Shown one piece after another: positions 10,030 to 18,194 of a stretch of 64,000 bases of DNA. The stretch's first letter is position 1. Each line of letters starts with the position of its first letter. The DNA comes from Maribacter forsetii DSM 18668. GTDB taxonomy: Bacteria; Bacteroidota; Bacteroidia; Flavobacteriales; Flavobacteriaceae. The stretch is taken from contig NZ_JQLH01000001.1 of the NCBI RefSeq assembly GCF_000744105.1, forward strand, positions 2,852,001 to 2,916,000, read 5' to 3'. The notes beneath the pieces were generated by a model. That model had not been told where the DNA came from. It saw nothing but the letters and a program-made list of their open reading frames with translations, and searched no databases. The position numbers were made by a program, and so were the translations under genes.

Positions 10030-10083
10030 GTTGTCCGTTGTCCGTTGTCCGTTGTCCGGTCACTTCGGCTACGCTCAGTGACC
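10030..10083. repeat. Four GTTGTCC heptamers plus a hairpin
   Basis: Four perfect tandem GTTGTCC units (10030-10057), preceded by a degenerate GTTGTTG, run directly into a 26 nt hairpin (10058-10083) with arms GGTCACT and AGTGACC. A similar hairpin half recurs at 10151-10175. The same arrangement is seen at 33810-33989. Confidence 0.9.
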
Positions 10084-10216
10084 TAAATCGTTACTCGTTG
10101 TTTATCAAAGCGAACGAACATAGCGCGGCTATCTGTTCTTTTGGAACACGTTCACTTTGGCTACGCTCAGTGACCTGTAAATTGCTAACGTTGTACTTTG
10201 TACTCGATACTTAATA

Positions 10217-10843
10217 CTATTTTCCCGTATCCTTGGCAATTCGCAACGAACTAGAAACCATAAAAACAATAAAAGAGGTTTCTATTATCCGTTGTAAAAT
10301 TCCCCTGTAACCCGAATTGGGGTCGGAAAATAGCGAGAATATAAAAATGCCACTTATTATTCCTGTGATCATTGCTATTTGAGATAAACGCTCGTAGTTC
10401 TCAAACTTCTTTAACCCTAATCCTATGCCAATTAAACAAATTGGAAAAAAGATATAAGTCAAAGAAGCCACTGCATTATGTATAAGTTGTGCAAGACTAG
10501 AGTCGATAACATCTGTTGGGCACCCCGCATCGCACGGAAAAATTCCTACCAAGATGGTTCCCAACCCGTAGAAAAGTGCCAAACCGAAAAAACCGGCTAC
10601 GATCAGTTTTGAACTTGGTAATTTTCTGGGAGCACTAAAACAGAAAATGGTAATTAGAATTCCGCTAGGTATATATCCGAAGTACTGCAAGTATTTACCG
10701 TATTGGGTATTTATAGCAAAAGATTCACTAATATATTGACTTACTACACTGTAATCATCAATTAATAACGGTCCCACGATGGCGGCTATCGCAAATAAAC
10801 TTACTCCTAAAATTCCTATGTATGCTACTAGTTTATTGGTCAT
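10217..10843 (-). CDS. DUF998 family membrane protein
   Basis: This 208-residue protein has about six transmembrane helices and the DUF998 pattern: a first helix, SQYISESFA, then FPCDAGCPTD between helices and a long final helix pair. DUF998 proteins are integral membrane proteins of unknown function, common in Bacteroidota. The gene is followed at its 3' side by the GTTGTCC/hairpin region and is 56 bp downstream of the sterol desaturase gene on the same strand. A short operon is possible. Confidence 0.75.
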   Translation of the reverse strand: MTNKLVAYIGILGVSLFAIAAIVGPLLIDDYSVVSQYISESFAINTQYGKYLQYFGYIPSGILITIFCFSAPRKLPSSKLIVAGFFGLALFYGLGTILVGIFPCDAGCPTDVIDSSLAQLIHNAVASLTYIFFPICLIGIGLGLKKFENYERLSQIAMITGIISGIFIFSLFSDPNSGYRGILQRIIETSFIVFMVSSSLRIAKDTGK

Positions 10844-10899
10844 TCTACTGGTGGTTGTTTTTTATATGACGCTCAAAAGACCTTTATGTTACATAAAAA

Positions 10900-11799
10900 T
10901 TATAATTCTAACTTATTATGCTCTTCCCACTCCCTTCTTAAATCTGTAGATAGCATACTGGTGCCATCATGTTTCCAGCCTGGTGGTTTTGTCAAATACT
11001 TAAAGCGGTTTACAATTGAGGTTTTAGAAGTGAAAAAATCACCCAGCATCTTGTACCATTCCCCAAAGGCAATTTTTATAGGGTTATAAGTGTCTATATT
11101 TGTAACCAAACCGTAAACCGGTTTTTCCACCTCTGGCTCAAAAGTGCCAAATAACCTGTCCCATATAATGAAAATACCTGCGTGATTTCTATCCAAGTAT
11201 TGCGGATTGGTAGCATGGTGCACCCTATGGTGACTTGGTGTATTAAAAACAGCCTCAAACCACTTGGGCATTTTAGTGATGAACTCGGTATGGATCCAAT
11301 ATTGATAGATGAGACTGACAGACATCTGTACCAAAACCATCACTGGATGAAAACCAATGAGAATTAATGGCGTCCAAAAAATGAAGGTGTAAAATCCTCC
11401 AGACCACGATTGCCTTAATGCCGTGCTTAGATTGTAATTTTTAGAGGAATGATGCACAATGTGACTCGCCCAGAAAAACCGACTTACATGACTAGTTCTA
11501 TGAAACCAATAGTAACAAAGGTCTTCTGCAAATAGGAGTAGTAACCATGACCACCACGCAAAAGGGATTTCAAAAAGGTGCCAAAAATTATACAACAAGT
11601 AGAAAAAACCCAATGCAATGCCTTTGGTAATTAAACCTATGGCAACATTACCCAGCCCCATAACAATAGAGGTACCGGCATCTTTAAACTCGTAGTCATG
11701 TAGTTTTATCTTTACGGATAGTATCACTTCTAAAATTACCGTAACCGCAAAAAAAGGAATAGCGTAGTGAATTAAATTAGGAATTTCTGGAATTTGCAT
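10900..11799 (-). CDS. Sterol desaturase / fatty acid hydroxylase family protein
   Basis: This 299-residue membrane protein has the three histidine boxes that hold the di-iron centre: HRTSH near residue 114, HHSSKNYN near 130 and HHRVHHATN near 195. Hydrophobic helices surround them. It probably hydroxylates or desaturates a lipid; the substrate cannot be told. Length is normal. A second family member lies in the accessory array at 23529-24428. Confidence 0.87.
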   Translation of the reverse strand: MQIPEIPNLIHYAIPFFAVTVILEVILSVKIKLHDYEFKDAGTSIVMGLGNVAIGLITKGIALGFFYLLYNFWHLFEIPFAWWSWLLLLFAEDLCYYWFHRTSHVSRFFWASHIVHHSSKNYNLSTALRQSWSGGFYTFIFWTPLILIGFHPVMVLVQMSVSLIYQYWIHTEFITKMPKWFEAVFNTPSHHRVHHATNPQYLDRNHAGIFIIWDRLFGTFEPEVEKPVYGLVTNIDTYNPIKIAFGEWYKMLGDFFTSKTSIVNRFKYLTKPPGWKHDGTSMLSTDLRREWEEHNKLEL

Positions 11800-11994
11800 G
11801 GTAGTTCAGTGTCATTTTAACCTTTCTAATTTACGAATCTATTTTCTGAACTACAATTGCTTAAAATGACAAGAATATTCATTCATAAAATTTAATAGCA
11901 GTATAAACAAAACGTATTGGTTATGTAACTTTAGTTACCTTATTACAGAGGCTTTATGCGTAATTTTACAGTAAGAAATTAAAACAACAAAATC

Positions 11995-12471
11995 ATGGAA
12001 ACTTTAAATAAAAACGTGGGATTAAACCAAGATTATAAAATAGAAATCAGTGATAAATTAAACGTTCTATTAGCTAATTATCAAATTCATTATATGAACT
12101 TGAGAGGTATGCACTGGAATGTAAAAGGGAGCAATTTCTTTCTATTACATGAGAAATTCGAAGAGTTATATACTGAAGCTACTGAAACAGTTGATGAAAT
12201 TGCTGAGCGTATTTTAACTTTAGACCAACAGCCTTTACATACGTTTGAAGATTATTTGGACAACAAGACCATTAGAATTATTAAAGAAGTGTCTGACGGT
12301 GCTACCGGTATTTCTTTACTTATAGATAACTTGAACGAGTTATTAATTCAGGAAAGAGAAATTTTAGAATTCTCTTCTGACAATGATGATGAAGGTACGG
12401 TTACCTTAATCAGTGATTTAATATCCGGACAAGAAAAATTAATCTGGATGCTTAAATCTACATTAAAATAA
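11995..12471 (+). CDS. dps: Dps family DNA-binding / iron-storage protein
   Basis: This 158-residue ferritin-like protein has the Dps signature NLRGMHWNVKG followed by LHEKFEELYTEATETVDEIAERI. These hold the inter-subunit ferroxidase ligands (His, Asp and Glu). Dps forms a 12-mer that oxidises and stores iron and protects DNA in stationary phase or peroxide stress. It is a single gene closed by a very strong terminator. No operator was recognised with confidence in the 195 bp upstream. Confidence 0.92.
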   Translation: METLNKNVGLNQDYKIEISDKLNVLLANYQIHYMNLRGMHWNVKGSNFFLLHEKFEELYTEATETVDEIAERILTLDQQPLHTFEDYLDNKTIRIIKEVSDGATGISLLIDNLNELLIQEREILEFSSDNDDEGTVTLISDLISGQEKLIWMLKSTLK

Positions 12472-12490
12472 GCTACATTTTTAGTTATAC

Positions 12491-12530
12491 AAAAGGGCAA
12501 AAATCTATTAAGATTTTTGCCCTTTTTTTA
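12491..12530 (+). terminator. Strong terminator after dps
   Basis: A perfect 16 bp stem (12491-12506 with 12511-12526) has the loop ATTA and ends in a T-run. It may also serve the converging minus-strand gene. Confidence 0.92.
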
Positions 12531-12535
12531 TTGTA

Positions 12536-13189
12536 TTAAACTTGGCTGAAATTAGTACTGCTACCTGTTCGTTTTTCTATTTTCAAAGCTCTTTTGTAGA
12601 ACTCACGGAATTGCTCTTTACTATATTTTGCCCGCATTGCAGATAGAACATCAGATAGACCAAGGCTGCACCAATCCCACAGCATGGTATCAAAATTATA
12701 GGCGTACATTTGATTTTTCACCTCGGCTCTTGTAGTATCTACTTCATTTGTCGTGAATCCATTTTCTAATAGTCGTTCTAAAGCGCGTTGCTCATTTTCT
12801 TTGGTAAATTCTGTATCCAGATAAGGCTCTAGAATCCAATCCCAATTCCAATTTTGTGGTATAAGTCTAATATTGTTACTTTCGGCAAATTGTTTCAGTT
12901 TCTCTTTTTGTTCTGAAGAAATAAATATGATATCGTTTTTTACATGCACTTTGCAAACTGTAAAATCAACCGACATGCAATCTATATCCTTGGCAGAAAG
13001 TATAGCTGTTGGGTAGCCTATGGATGGTTCAAACGGATATTTAGTAATTACAATTTCACTTTCCCGTATTTCAGATTCCCCAATACCACATAGTAGTTTT
13101 TTTGCATTAAAAAACTCTAAAGACCTATTAGAATTCAAGGAAGATTCTTTTCTCTTAAAATTGAATATGTCTTTTAGAAATTGCCACAT
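12536..13189 (-). CDS. Uncharacterised protein, 217 residues
   Basis: I do not recognise this family. The protein is soluble with no signal peptide. It opens with WQFLKDIFNFKRK, has a mixed alpha/beta middle (residues 40-120) and a Trp-rich stretch NWNWDWILEPYLD, then a helical C-terminus (WDWCSLGLSDVLSAMRAKY). It lies 18 bp downstream of the VOC gene on the same strand, so they may be co-transcribed. It converges with dps at the strong terminator. Confidence 0.6.
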   Translation of the reverse strand: MWQFLKDIFNFKRKESSLNSNRSLEFFNAKKLLCGIGESEIRESEIVITKYPFEPSIGYPTAILSAKDIDCMSVDFTVCKVHVKNDIIFISSEQKEKLKQFAESNNIRLIPQNWNWDWILEPYLDTEFTKENEQRALERLLENGFTTNEVDTTRAEVKNQMYAYNFDTMLWDWCSLGLSDVLSAMRAKYSKEQFREFYKRALKIEKRTGSSTNFSQV

Positions 13190-13207
13190 AGTAACGAAAT
13201 GAAAATT

Positions 13208-13624
13208 CTATTGTTGCTGCTGTTGTTGTTGCATTTCTACTGGTTCTAACAGATCCCACAGGTTCCCATAAAGGTCTTCAAAAACCGCTACCATTCCATA
13301 CGGCATTTTTTCTGGAGATCGTACAAATTTAATTTTACGCTCCATCATTTTGTAATAGTCCCTCCAAAAGTCATCAGTATACAAAAACAAGAATACGCGA
13401 CCACCTGTTTGATTTCCAACACTTGCCAGCTGTTTTTCATCATCTGCCTTTGACAGTACCAAAGAACATTCTTTTGATCCTTGTGGCGCCACTACAACCC
13501 AACGTTTACCATCGCCCAAGTCGGTATCTTCAACCAGTAAAAAATCTAATTTGTTGGTATAAAATTCAATGGCTTTATCGTAATCATCTACTACTAGTGC
13601 TATACGTGCTATGGATTGTTTCAA
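13208..13624 (-). CDS. VOC (glyoxalase/bleomycin resistance-like) family protein
   Basis: This 138-residue single VOC domain begins RIALVVDDYDKAIEFYT and ends AVFEDLYGNLWDLLEP, where Glu/Asp metal ligands are expected. It resembles small glyoxalase-like proteins. The C-terminus ends in MQQQQQQQ, encoded by mixed CAA/CAG codons at 13211-13232, which looks like a microsatellite expansion beyond the domain. Ligand unknown. Confidence 0.85.
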   Translation of the reverse strand: MKQSIARIALVVDDYDKAIEFYTNKLDFLLVEDTDLGDGKRWVVVAPQGSKECSLVLSKADDEKQLASVGNQTGGRVFLFLYTDDFWRDYYKMMERKIKFVRSPEKMPYGMVAVFEDLYGNLWDLLEPVEMQQQQQQQ

Positions 13625-13638
13625 AGTATTCTTATTTA

Positions 13639-13749
13639 ATGGATTTTAAAAATACCGCTTATAAATTAGTTATTGCTGTAAGATCTTTCATTTTAAAAGC
13701 ACTTTACCGCTACTTCAAGCATTACGATATTCGCAACAAATTAGAGTAA
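13639..13749 (+). CDS. Possible 36-residue basic peptide
   Basis: A short ORF starts 15 bp from the VOC start, on the opposite strand. It reads MDFKNTAYKLV… and ends YDIRNKLE. It is basic and amphipathic with no family match. The only support is an ATG, an open frame and a gene-free position. It could be chance. Confidence 0.25.
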   Translation: MDFKNTAYKLVIAVRSFILKALYRYFKHYDIRNKLE

Positions 13750-13867
13750 TTCTAAAATTAATTTAATTAATACTATTGTTTAACACAATTTTAGTAAAAT
13801 ATTAATAACACATATCTACATTTAACGAGAATAATTTAACAACCTCAATTTTTTACTTTTCTAATAA

Positions 13868-14182
13868 TTGAAAATCTTCCATAAACATATTACATCTAGC
13901 ATTTTATTGCTCGTTTTTAGCCTTGGGTTAACTAATGAGTTATCATCACGGTATTCTGATGATACTGCTGTTGTTTTTGATACGGAACAACAAGATAATC
14001 AAGATGAATCTGAATCTGACATTGATGAAGAGATTCTAGATATAGACATACCTCATCGAGAAAAGCATCTTTTAATAGCTTATTTAAGCTCCAATAATTT
14101 TGTAATTAATACAAAGCTAAACTTGGCTTTTAAAATTATAGAAATCTCACAACCAACGCCTCCACCTGAATATATAGGCTAA
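13868..14182 (+). CDS. Small secreted acidic protein upstream of SulP
   Basis: This 104-residue ORF has a TTG start, a signal-peptide-like N-terminus (SSILLLVFSLGL) and a very acidic middle (residues 35-60, rich in Asp and Glu). It ends in the proline run TPPPEYIG. Unrecognised. It lies 133 bp before the SulP gene on the same strand, and the spacer is AT-rich. Context suggests expression with the anion transporter, but no function can be proposed from sequence. Confidence 0.5.
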   Translation: MKIFHKHITSSILLLVFSLGLTNELSSRYSDDTAVVFDTEQQDNQDESESDIDEEILDIDIPHREKHLLIAYLSSNNFVINTKLNLAFKIIEISQPTPPPEYIG

Positions 14183-14315
14183 TAATTTACTTTTCACTTA
14201 CTACGTACCTCAAAATTAAGAGTAAGTATTTCACTTTAAATATTAAAATAGGTCTCCTAAAGGTATTTCATATCATTATTAGGCCAACTCTCATATATTC
14301 AAATTTAAAATTTTC

Positions 14316-15875
14316 ATGAATTTATTCAAACATTGGAAAAAAGACTTACCCGCAAGTCTTGTTGTATTCTTTGTCGCATTACCACTATGTTTAGGTGTCG
14401 CTTTAGCAAGTGGAGCACCGCCTTTTGCCGGACTAATAGCGGGTTTAATTGGTGGTGTTTTAGTTGGCTATCTTTCTGGTTCATCTATTGGGGTAAGTGG
14501 TCCGGCTGCAGGTTTAGTTGTAATAGTGTTTAATGCTATTGCTGATTTAGGAAGCTACGAACTTTTTCTTACCGCTGTAATTTTAGCTGGTATCATTCAA
14601 ATTCTACTAGGTGTATTTCGTGCAGGCGTAATTGGATATTATTTTCCTTCTGCCGTAATTAAAGGTATGTTATGTGCCATAGGGATCATGATTTTCGTAC
14701 AACAGATTCCTCTAGCATTTGGCTTTAGCGGCGATGTCAATACCGACAGAATCGATTTAAGCGGATTGCATGATCAAATTACCCCTGGCGCCATATTAAT
14801 TACAATTATTTCACTAAGTATATTGTTGATTTGGGATGGTATTCTAGCAAAAAAGAGTAAAATTTTCAAACTCGTTCCTGCTCCTTTAATAGCTGTAATT
14901 GCGGGAATAGTAATTTATATCAGTTTTGGAAAATCTGGTTTTCTTGAGTTACACGAAAGTCAGCTAGTAAGTGTACCTATACCTAAAGATGTAGCTTCTT
15001 TTATGGGGCAATTTACACTCCCAGATTTTTCTGCATTAGCAGATAAAAAGGTATATATAACAGCCTTCACCATAGCCATTGTAGCTAGCTTAGAAACTTT
15101 ATTGAGTGTTGAAGCTTCAGATAAGCTTGACCCCTTAAAAAGACAAACACCCACCAATAGAGAGCTGATCGCCCAAGGTATTGGAAATAGTATTTCTGGT
15201 TTAATTGGTGGTATACCCATAACGCAAGTTGTTGTTCGTAGTTCTGCAAATGTAATGAGCGGAGCCATGACCAAACTTTCCGCCATTTTGCATGGTATAC
15301 TGATTCTTATAAGTGTTATTGCAATCCCTACCCTACTGAACCTTATACCACAAGCTGTTTTAGCAAGTGTTCTTTTGGTAATAGGTTTTAAACTTGCTAG
15401 CCCTAAATCTTTTATTCAAATGTATAAGTTAGGTAAGGCGCAGTTTATTCCATTTATTATTACGGTAATCGGTATTGTAACTACAGATTTATTAAAGGGT
15501 ATTTTAATAGGGTTAACCGTAGGTTTAATTGTAGTTCTTTTAAAGTCATATTACAACTCTCACCAATTACTGGTAAAGGAGAACAACGGTAAAAGAAATA
15601 TATTTCACATAAATTTTGCCGAAGAGGTTACCTTTATCAACAAGGGCCCAATCATGAAAGAGCTAGATGCCTTGAAAAGTGATTCTTATCTTGAATTAGA
15701 TTTTAGAAAAACAAAGATACTTGACTATGATATTCTTGAATATTTAGATGAATTTTCCATTAAGGCGAAGAATAATAACATCAATATTAAAATGATTGCT
15801 GAAAAGGAAACTTTAGATAATCCGGACAGTTTTAGAAGATACTTCGGACACCAAGTATTCCATTTAGAGCATTAA
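14316..15875 (+). CDS. SulP family inorganic anion transporter
   Basis: This 519-residue protein starts with the SulP opening KDLPASLVVFFVALPLCLGVALA and has the motifs GPAAGLVV, ETLLSVEASDKLD (near residue 265) and ASVLLVIGFKLASPKSF. About 12 membrane helices are followed by a short STAS-like domain (residues ~430-519, LELDFRKTKILD). The carbonic anhydrase gene begins 18 bp after the stop. This pairing makes bicarbonate the most likely substrate, in exchange or symport with Na+ or H+. Sulfate cannot be excluded. Confidence 0.9.
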   Translation: MNLFKHWKKDLPASLVVFFVALPLCLGVALASGAPPFAGLIAGLIGGVLVGYLSGSSIGVSGPAAGLVVIVFNAIADLGSYELFLTAVILAGIIQILLGVFRAGVIGYYFPSAVIKGMLCAIGIMIFVQQIPLAFGFSGDVNTDRIDLSGLHDQITPGAILITIISLSILLIWDGILAKKSKIFKLVPAPLIAVIAGIVIYISFGKSGFLELHESQLVSVPIPKDVASFMGQFTLPDFSALADKKVYITAFTIAIVASLETLLSVEASDKLDPLKRQTPTNRELIAQGIGNSISGLIGGIPITQVVVRSSANVMSGAMTKLSAILHGILILISVIAIPTLLNLIPQAVLASVLLVIGFKLASPKSFIQMYKLGKAQFIPFIITVIGIVTTDLLKGILIGLTVGLIVVLLKSYYNSHQLLVKENNGKRNIFHINFAEEVTFINKGPIMKELDALKSDSYLELDFRKTKILDYDILEYLDEFSIKAKNNNINIKMIAEKETLDNPDSFRRYFGHQVFHLEH

Positions 15876-15893
15876 TAGTATAAAGAAAAGAAT

Positions 15894-16535
15894 ATGAAAT
15901 TAGATTTTTATAAAAGCTTAATTGAAAATAATAAAAAATGGGTCGAATCTAAATTAGATGATGACCCAGATTTTTTTAAGAAACTAGAGAAAGGTCAGCA
16001 ACCACCTTTGTTATGGATCGGTTGTTCTGATAGTCGCGTACCTGCCAACGAAATAATTGGAGGTAAACCTGGTGAGGTTTTTGTACATAGAAACATAGCC
16101 AACATGGTGGTACACTCAGACATGAACATGCTTAGTGTTTTAGACTACGCGGTAAATGTGCTTAAAATTAAACACATTATTGTATGTGGTCATTATGGGT
16201 GTGGTGGTGTAAAAGCTGCCATGGGAAGTAAATCTTATGGTTTAGCAGATAACTGGATCAGACATATTAGAGATGTCTACAGGCAACATCAAAAAGAGCT
16301 CGGCGATATAACAAATGAAGAGGTGCTTTTTGACCGTTTTGTTGAGTTCAATGCTATGGAACAGGTTTACAATCTTGCTAAAACTTCTATTGTACAAAGT
16401 GCATGGGAAAGAGGACAAGAATTATTTTTACATGGTTGGGTATATGGTGTAGGTACAGGAATTATAAAAGATTTAGAGGTTAATTTTAGTTGTAATTCTC
16501 AATTAGAAGAGTTCTATAAACTTGGGGTTATTTAA
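15894..16535 (+). CDS. can: Beta-class carbonic anhydrase
   Basis: This 213-residue beta-carbonic anhydrase interconverts CO2 and bicarbonate. Zinc ligands are visible: Cys44 in GCSDSR (with Asp46 and Arg48 as the catalytic dyad), then His100 and Cys103 in CGHYGCGG. Length is normal for the class. It is 18 bp downstream of the SulP gene, so the two form an operon that most likely concentrates or balances bicarbonate. A hairpin follows at 16565. Confidence 0.93.
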   Translation: MKLDFYKSLIENNKKWVESKLDDDPDFFKKLEKGQQPPLLWIGCSDSRVPANEIIGGKPGEVFVHRNIANMVVHSDMNMLSVLDYAVNVLKIKHIIVCGHYGCGGVKAAMGSKSYGLADNWIRHIRDVYRQHQKELGDITNEEVLFDRFVEFNAMEQVYNLAKTSIVQSAWERGQELFLHGWVYGVGTGIIKDLEVNFSCNSQLEEFYKLGVI

Positions 16536-16564
16536 GAAAAACACCAGTAGTATTATTTATTTTT

Positions 16565-16600
16565 TGTGCTCCTTAATTACAGCTAAGGGGCACATTTAAT
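16565..16600 (+). terminator. Likely terminator after carbonic anhydrase
   Basis: TGTGCTCCTTA (16565-16575) pairs with TAAGGGGCACA (16584-16594), with one G-U pair. The following T-tract is weak (TTTAAT). Confidence 0.5.
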
Positions 16601-16636
16601 ATTTGAAAATTACCGTTGTAAAACTCTCACTATATT

Positions 16637-17122
16637 TTATAACCCTGCTGTCATTTTACCCAAATTTATCTTCTCTGCTTTTGTGAAGTTAATATCACGT
16701 ACATATTCCATTTTGCCCCATAGATAGGTGTTTCCTTTTAAGCCTTTGGTCATTCGCATTCTTCTGTTCAGCCTTTTTGTTTCTTTTTCGGTCGCTAATC
16801 TTCTTTCGCCAAGCTCACCGTATAATTTTACACCCGGATAGTCTGAAAACTTTTTTTTGAACAATGCCCCTAGCCAAAAGAACCGACTACTATTGACCCC
16901 AAGTAGACATACATTATTATTCGTTTTTGCGTGTAACGGTAATTTCTTAGGGAACTTTTCAAAATAAAATCCTGTTTGATTATCGTTTAAAAACAAGGAC
17001 CCGATGGGAGTAACCGTAGGGTTATTCTCTGCGTCTACAGATGCAACAGAAATATGAAAATTAGAACTGAAACTCTTATTGAAATGCGTTCGTATCTTTT
17101 TCCAGTCTTGAGTGATGTCCAT
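16637..17122 (-). CDS. Pyridoxamine 5'-phosphate oxidase-like (FMN-binding split barrel) protein
   Basis: This 161-residue protein has the split-barrel start FHISVASVDAENNPTVTPIGS, then FEKFPKKLPLHAKTNNNVCLL. These are typical of small flavin- or haem-binding PNPOx-like proteins. The true PdxH substrate residues are not evident, so it is a general flavoprotein call. The C-terminal half is basic. It starts about 45 bp after the stop of the next minus-strand gene. Confidence 0.7.
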   Translation of the reverse strand: MDITQDWKKIRTHFNKSFSSNFHISVASVDAENNPTVTPIGSLFLNDNQTGFYFEKFPKKLPLHAKTNNNVCLLGVNSSRFFWLGALFKKKFSDYPGVKLYGELGERRLATEKETKRLNRRMRMTKGLKGNTYLWGKMEYVRDINFTKAEKINLGKMTAGL

Positions 17123-17167
17123 TCTTAAATTATTTAAGTTGCTATTATAACTGTCTGCTTTAAAATT

Positions 17168-17587
17168 TTACAAATAATTCATATCAATATACATCCAAGA
17201 ATACATCAACAATTTCAATAGCACTACTACACCGAAGGATGCCAATAAACTGTACCAATACTTCTTACTATTGTTTTTAAATTTACGGTTTATATAGTAC
17301 ACTTGAACAGGAATAAACAGTAACAAAGCAACAATAGCCAAGCCTATTGCTGTATATAAATAGAACACCATAACCACGCCCTCAAGGATGTTAAATACTA
17401 CATTGAGGGCTTCTAAAATATCGTCTACGGATTGAAATCCGCTACCACCCGTAAAACCATCATTCGTAGTGAACAACACACTTACTTCAATAAAAAATAG
17501 CACTGCATTGAACAGGAGATAAAGAATTAGCCAGGATAGCTTTTTAAGTATTTTAATCAATTTATGCTCTTTAAATCTTAAGTTCAA
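17168..17587 (-). CDS. Uncharacterised membrane protein, 139 residues
   Basis: There are about three to four hydrophobic segments (near residues 13-37, 60-90 and 110-130) and a Gly/Ser loop GFTGGSGFQSVDD. No family was recognised. It lies 29 bp after the next upstream gene on the same strand (17617-18159), which is also membrane-associated, so they are probably co-transcribed. Confidence 0.55.
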   Translation of the reverse strand: MNLRFKEHKLIKILKKLSWLILYLLFNAVLFFIEVSVLFTTNDGFTGGSGFQSVDDILEALNVVFNILEGVVMVFYLYTAIGLAIVALLLFIPVQVYYINRKFKNNSKKYWYSLLASFGVVVLLKLLMYSWMYIDMNYL

Positions 17588-17616
17588 GTGTTACGGAGAG
17601 TATGCTTCATTAATCA

Positions 17617-18159
17617 TTACTCTTGAATGACCTCCTCAATTTCCTTTTGCAAACCTCTTTCCGTAACCATAATATCCTGCATCATAAACATTATAAGTTC
17701 TTTTTTATCAGTACTGGTGTCTTTTATATTTGGATAAAGGAAACGCATTAAAAATTGAGTTTTTGATGTCAACAACTCTGTGTGCTCTTCAATATTTGCC
17801 AAAGCAGATACTCTATCATATTCCAACAATTCTATTTTTGAACTAGAAATAGCTTTCCATGAACTAATTCTAATTTGAGGCATTTGAATTCCATTGACTT
17901 TCATCATGACATCGAAAATAGAAATTGTATCATTCTTTTTGTAAAAACCTAAAGTGTCGATAAGTGTCTGCTGTTGAGGCATTTTTTTCTTGATATCTTT
18001 ATTGGTTTCTCTCAACTCCTTATCCATTGATATAAATATCTGATTCATATACTTTGCATCTTTACGATCTTCATTCCAATTATTGATAAAAAGTGCTATC
18101 AAAATACCGACTATAATTGTAAGTATCTCTTTGAAAAATTCTATAATAGTTTTATTCAT
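17617..18159 (-). CDS. DUF6090-like membrane-anchored protein
   Basis: This 180-residue protein has one N-terminal helix in the context FFKEILTIIVGILIALFINN followed by WNEDRK, a pattern common to DUF6090-type flavobacterial proteins. The rest is a soluble, mostly helical domain. Role unknown. It starts 35 bp after the CstA stop on the same strand, so it may sit in the CstA transcript. Confidence 0.6.
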   Translation of the reverse strand: MNKTIIEFFKEILTIIVGILIALFINNWNEDRKDAKYMNQIFISMDKELRETNKDIKKKMPQQQTLIDTLGFYKKNDTISIFDVMMKVNGIQMPQIRISSWKAISSSKIELLEYDRVSALANIEEHTELLTSKTQFLMRFLYPNIKDTSTDKKELIMFMMQDIMVTERGLQKEIEEVIQE

Positions 18160-18194
18160 ATTTTAAGTTTAGTTGGTATTAAAATATCATGTAA

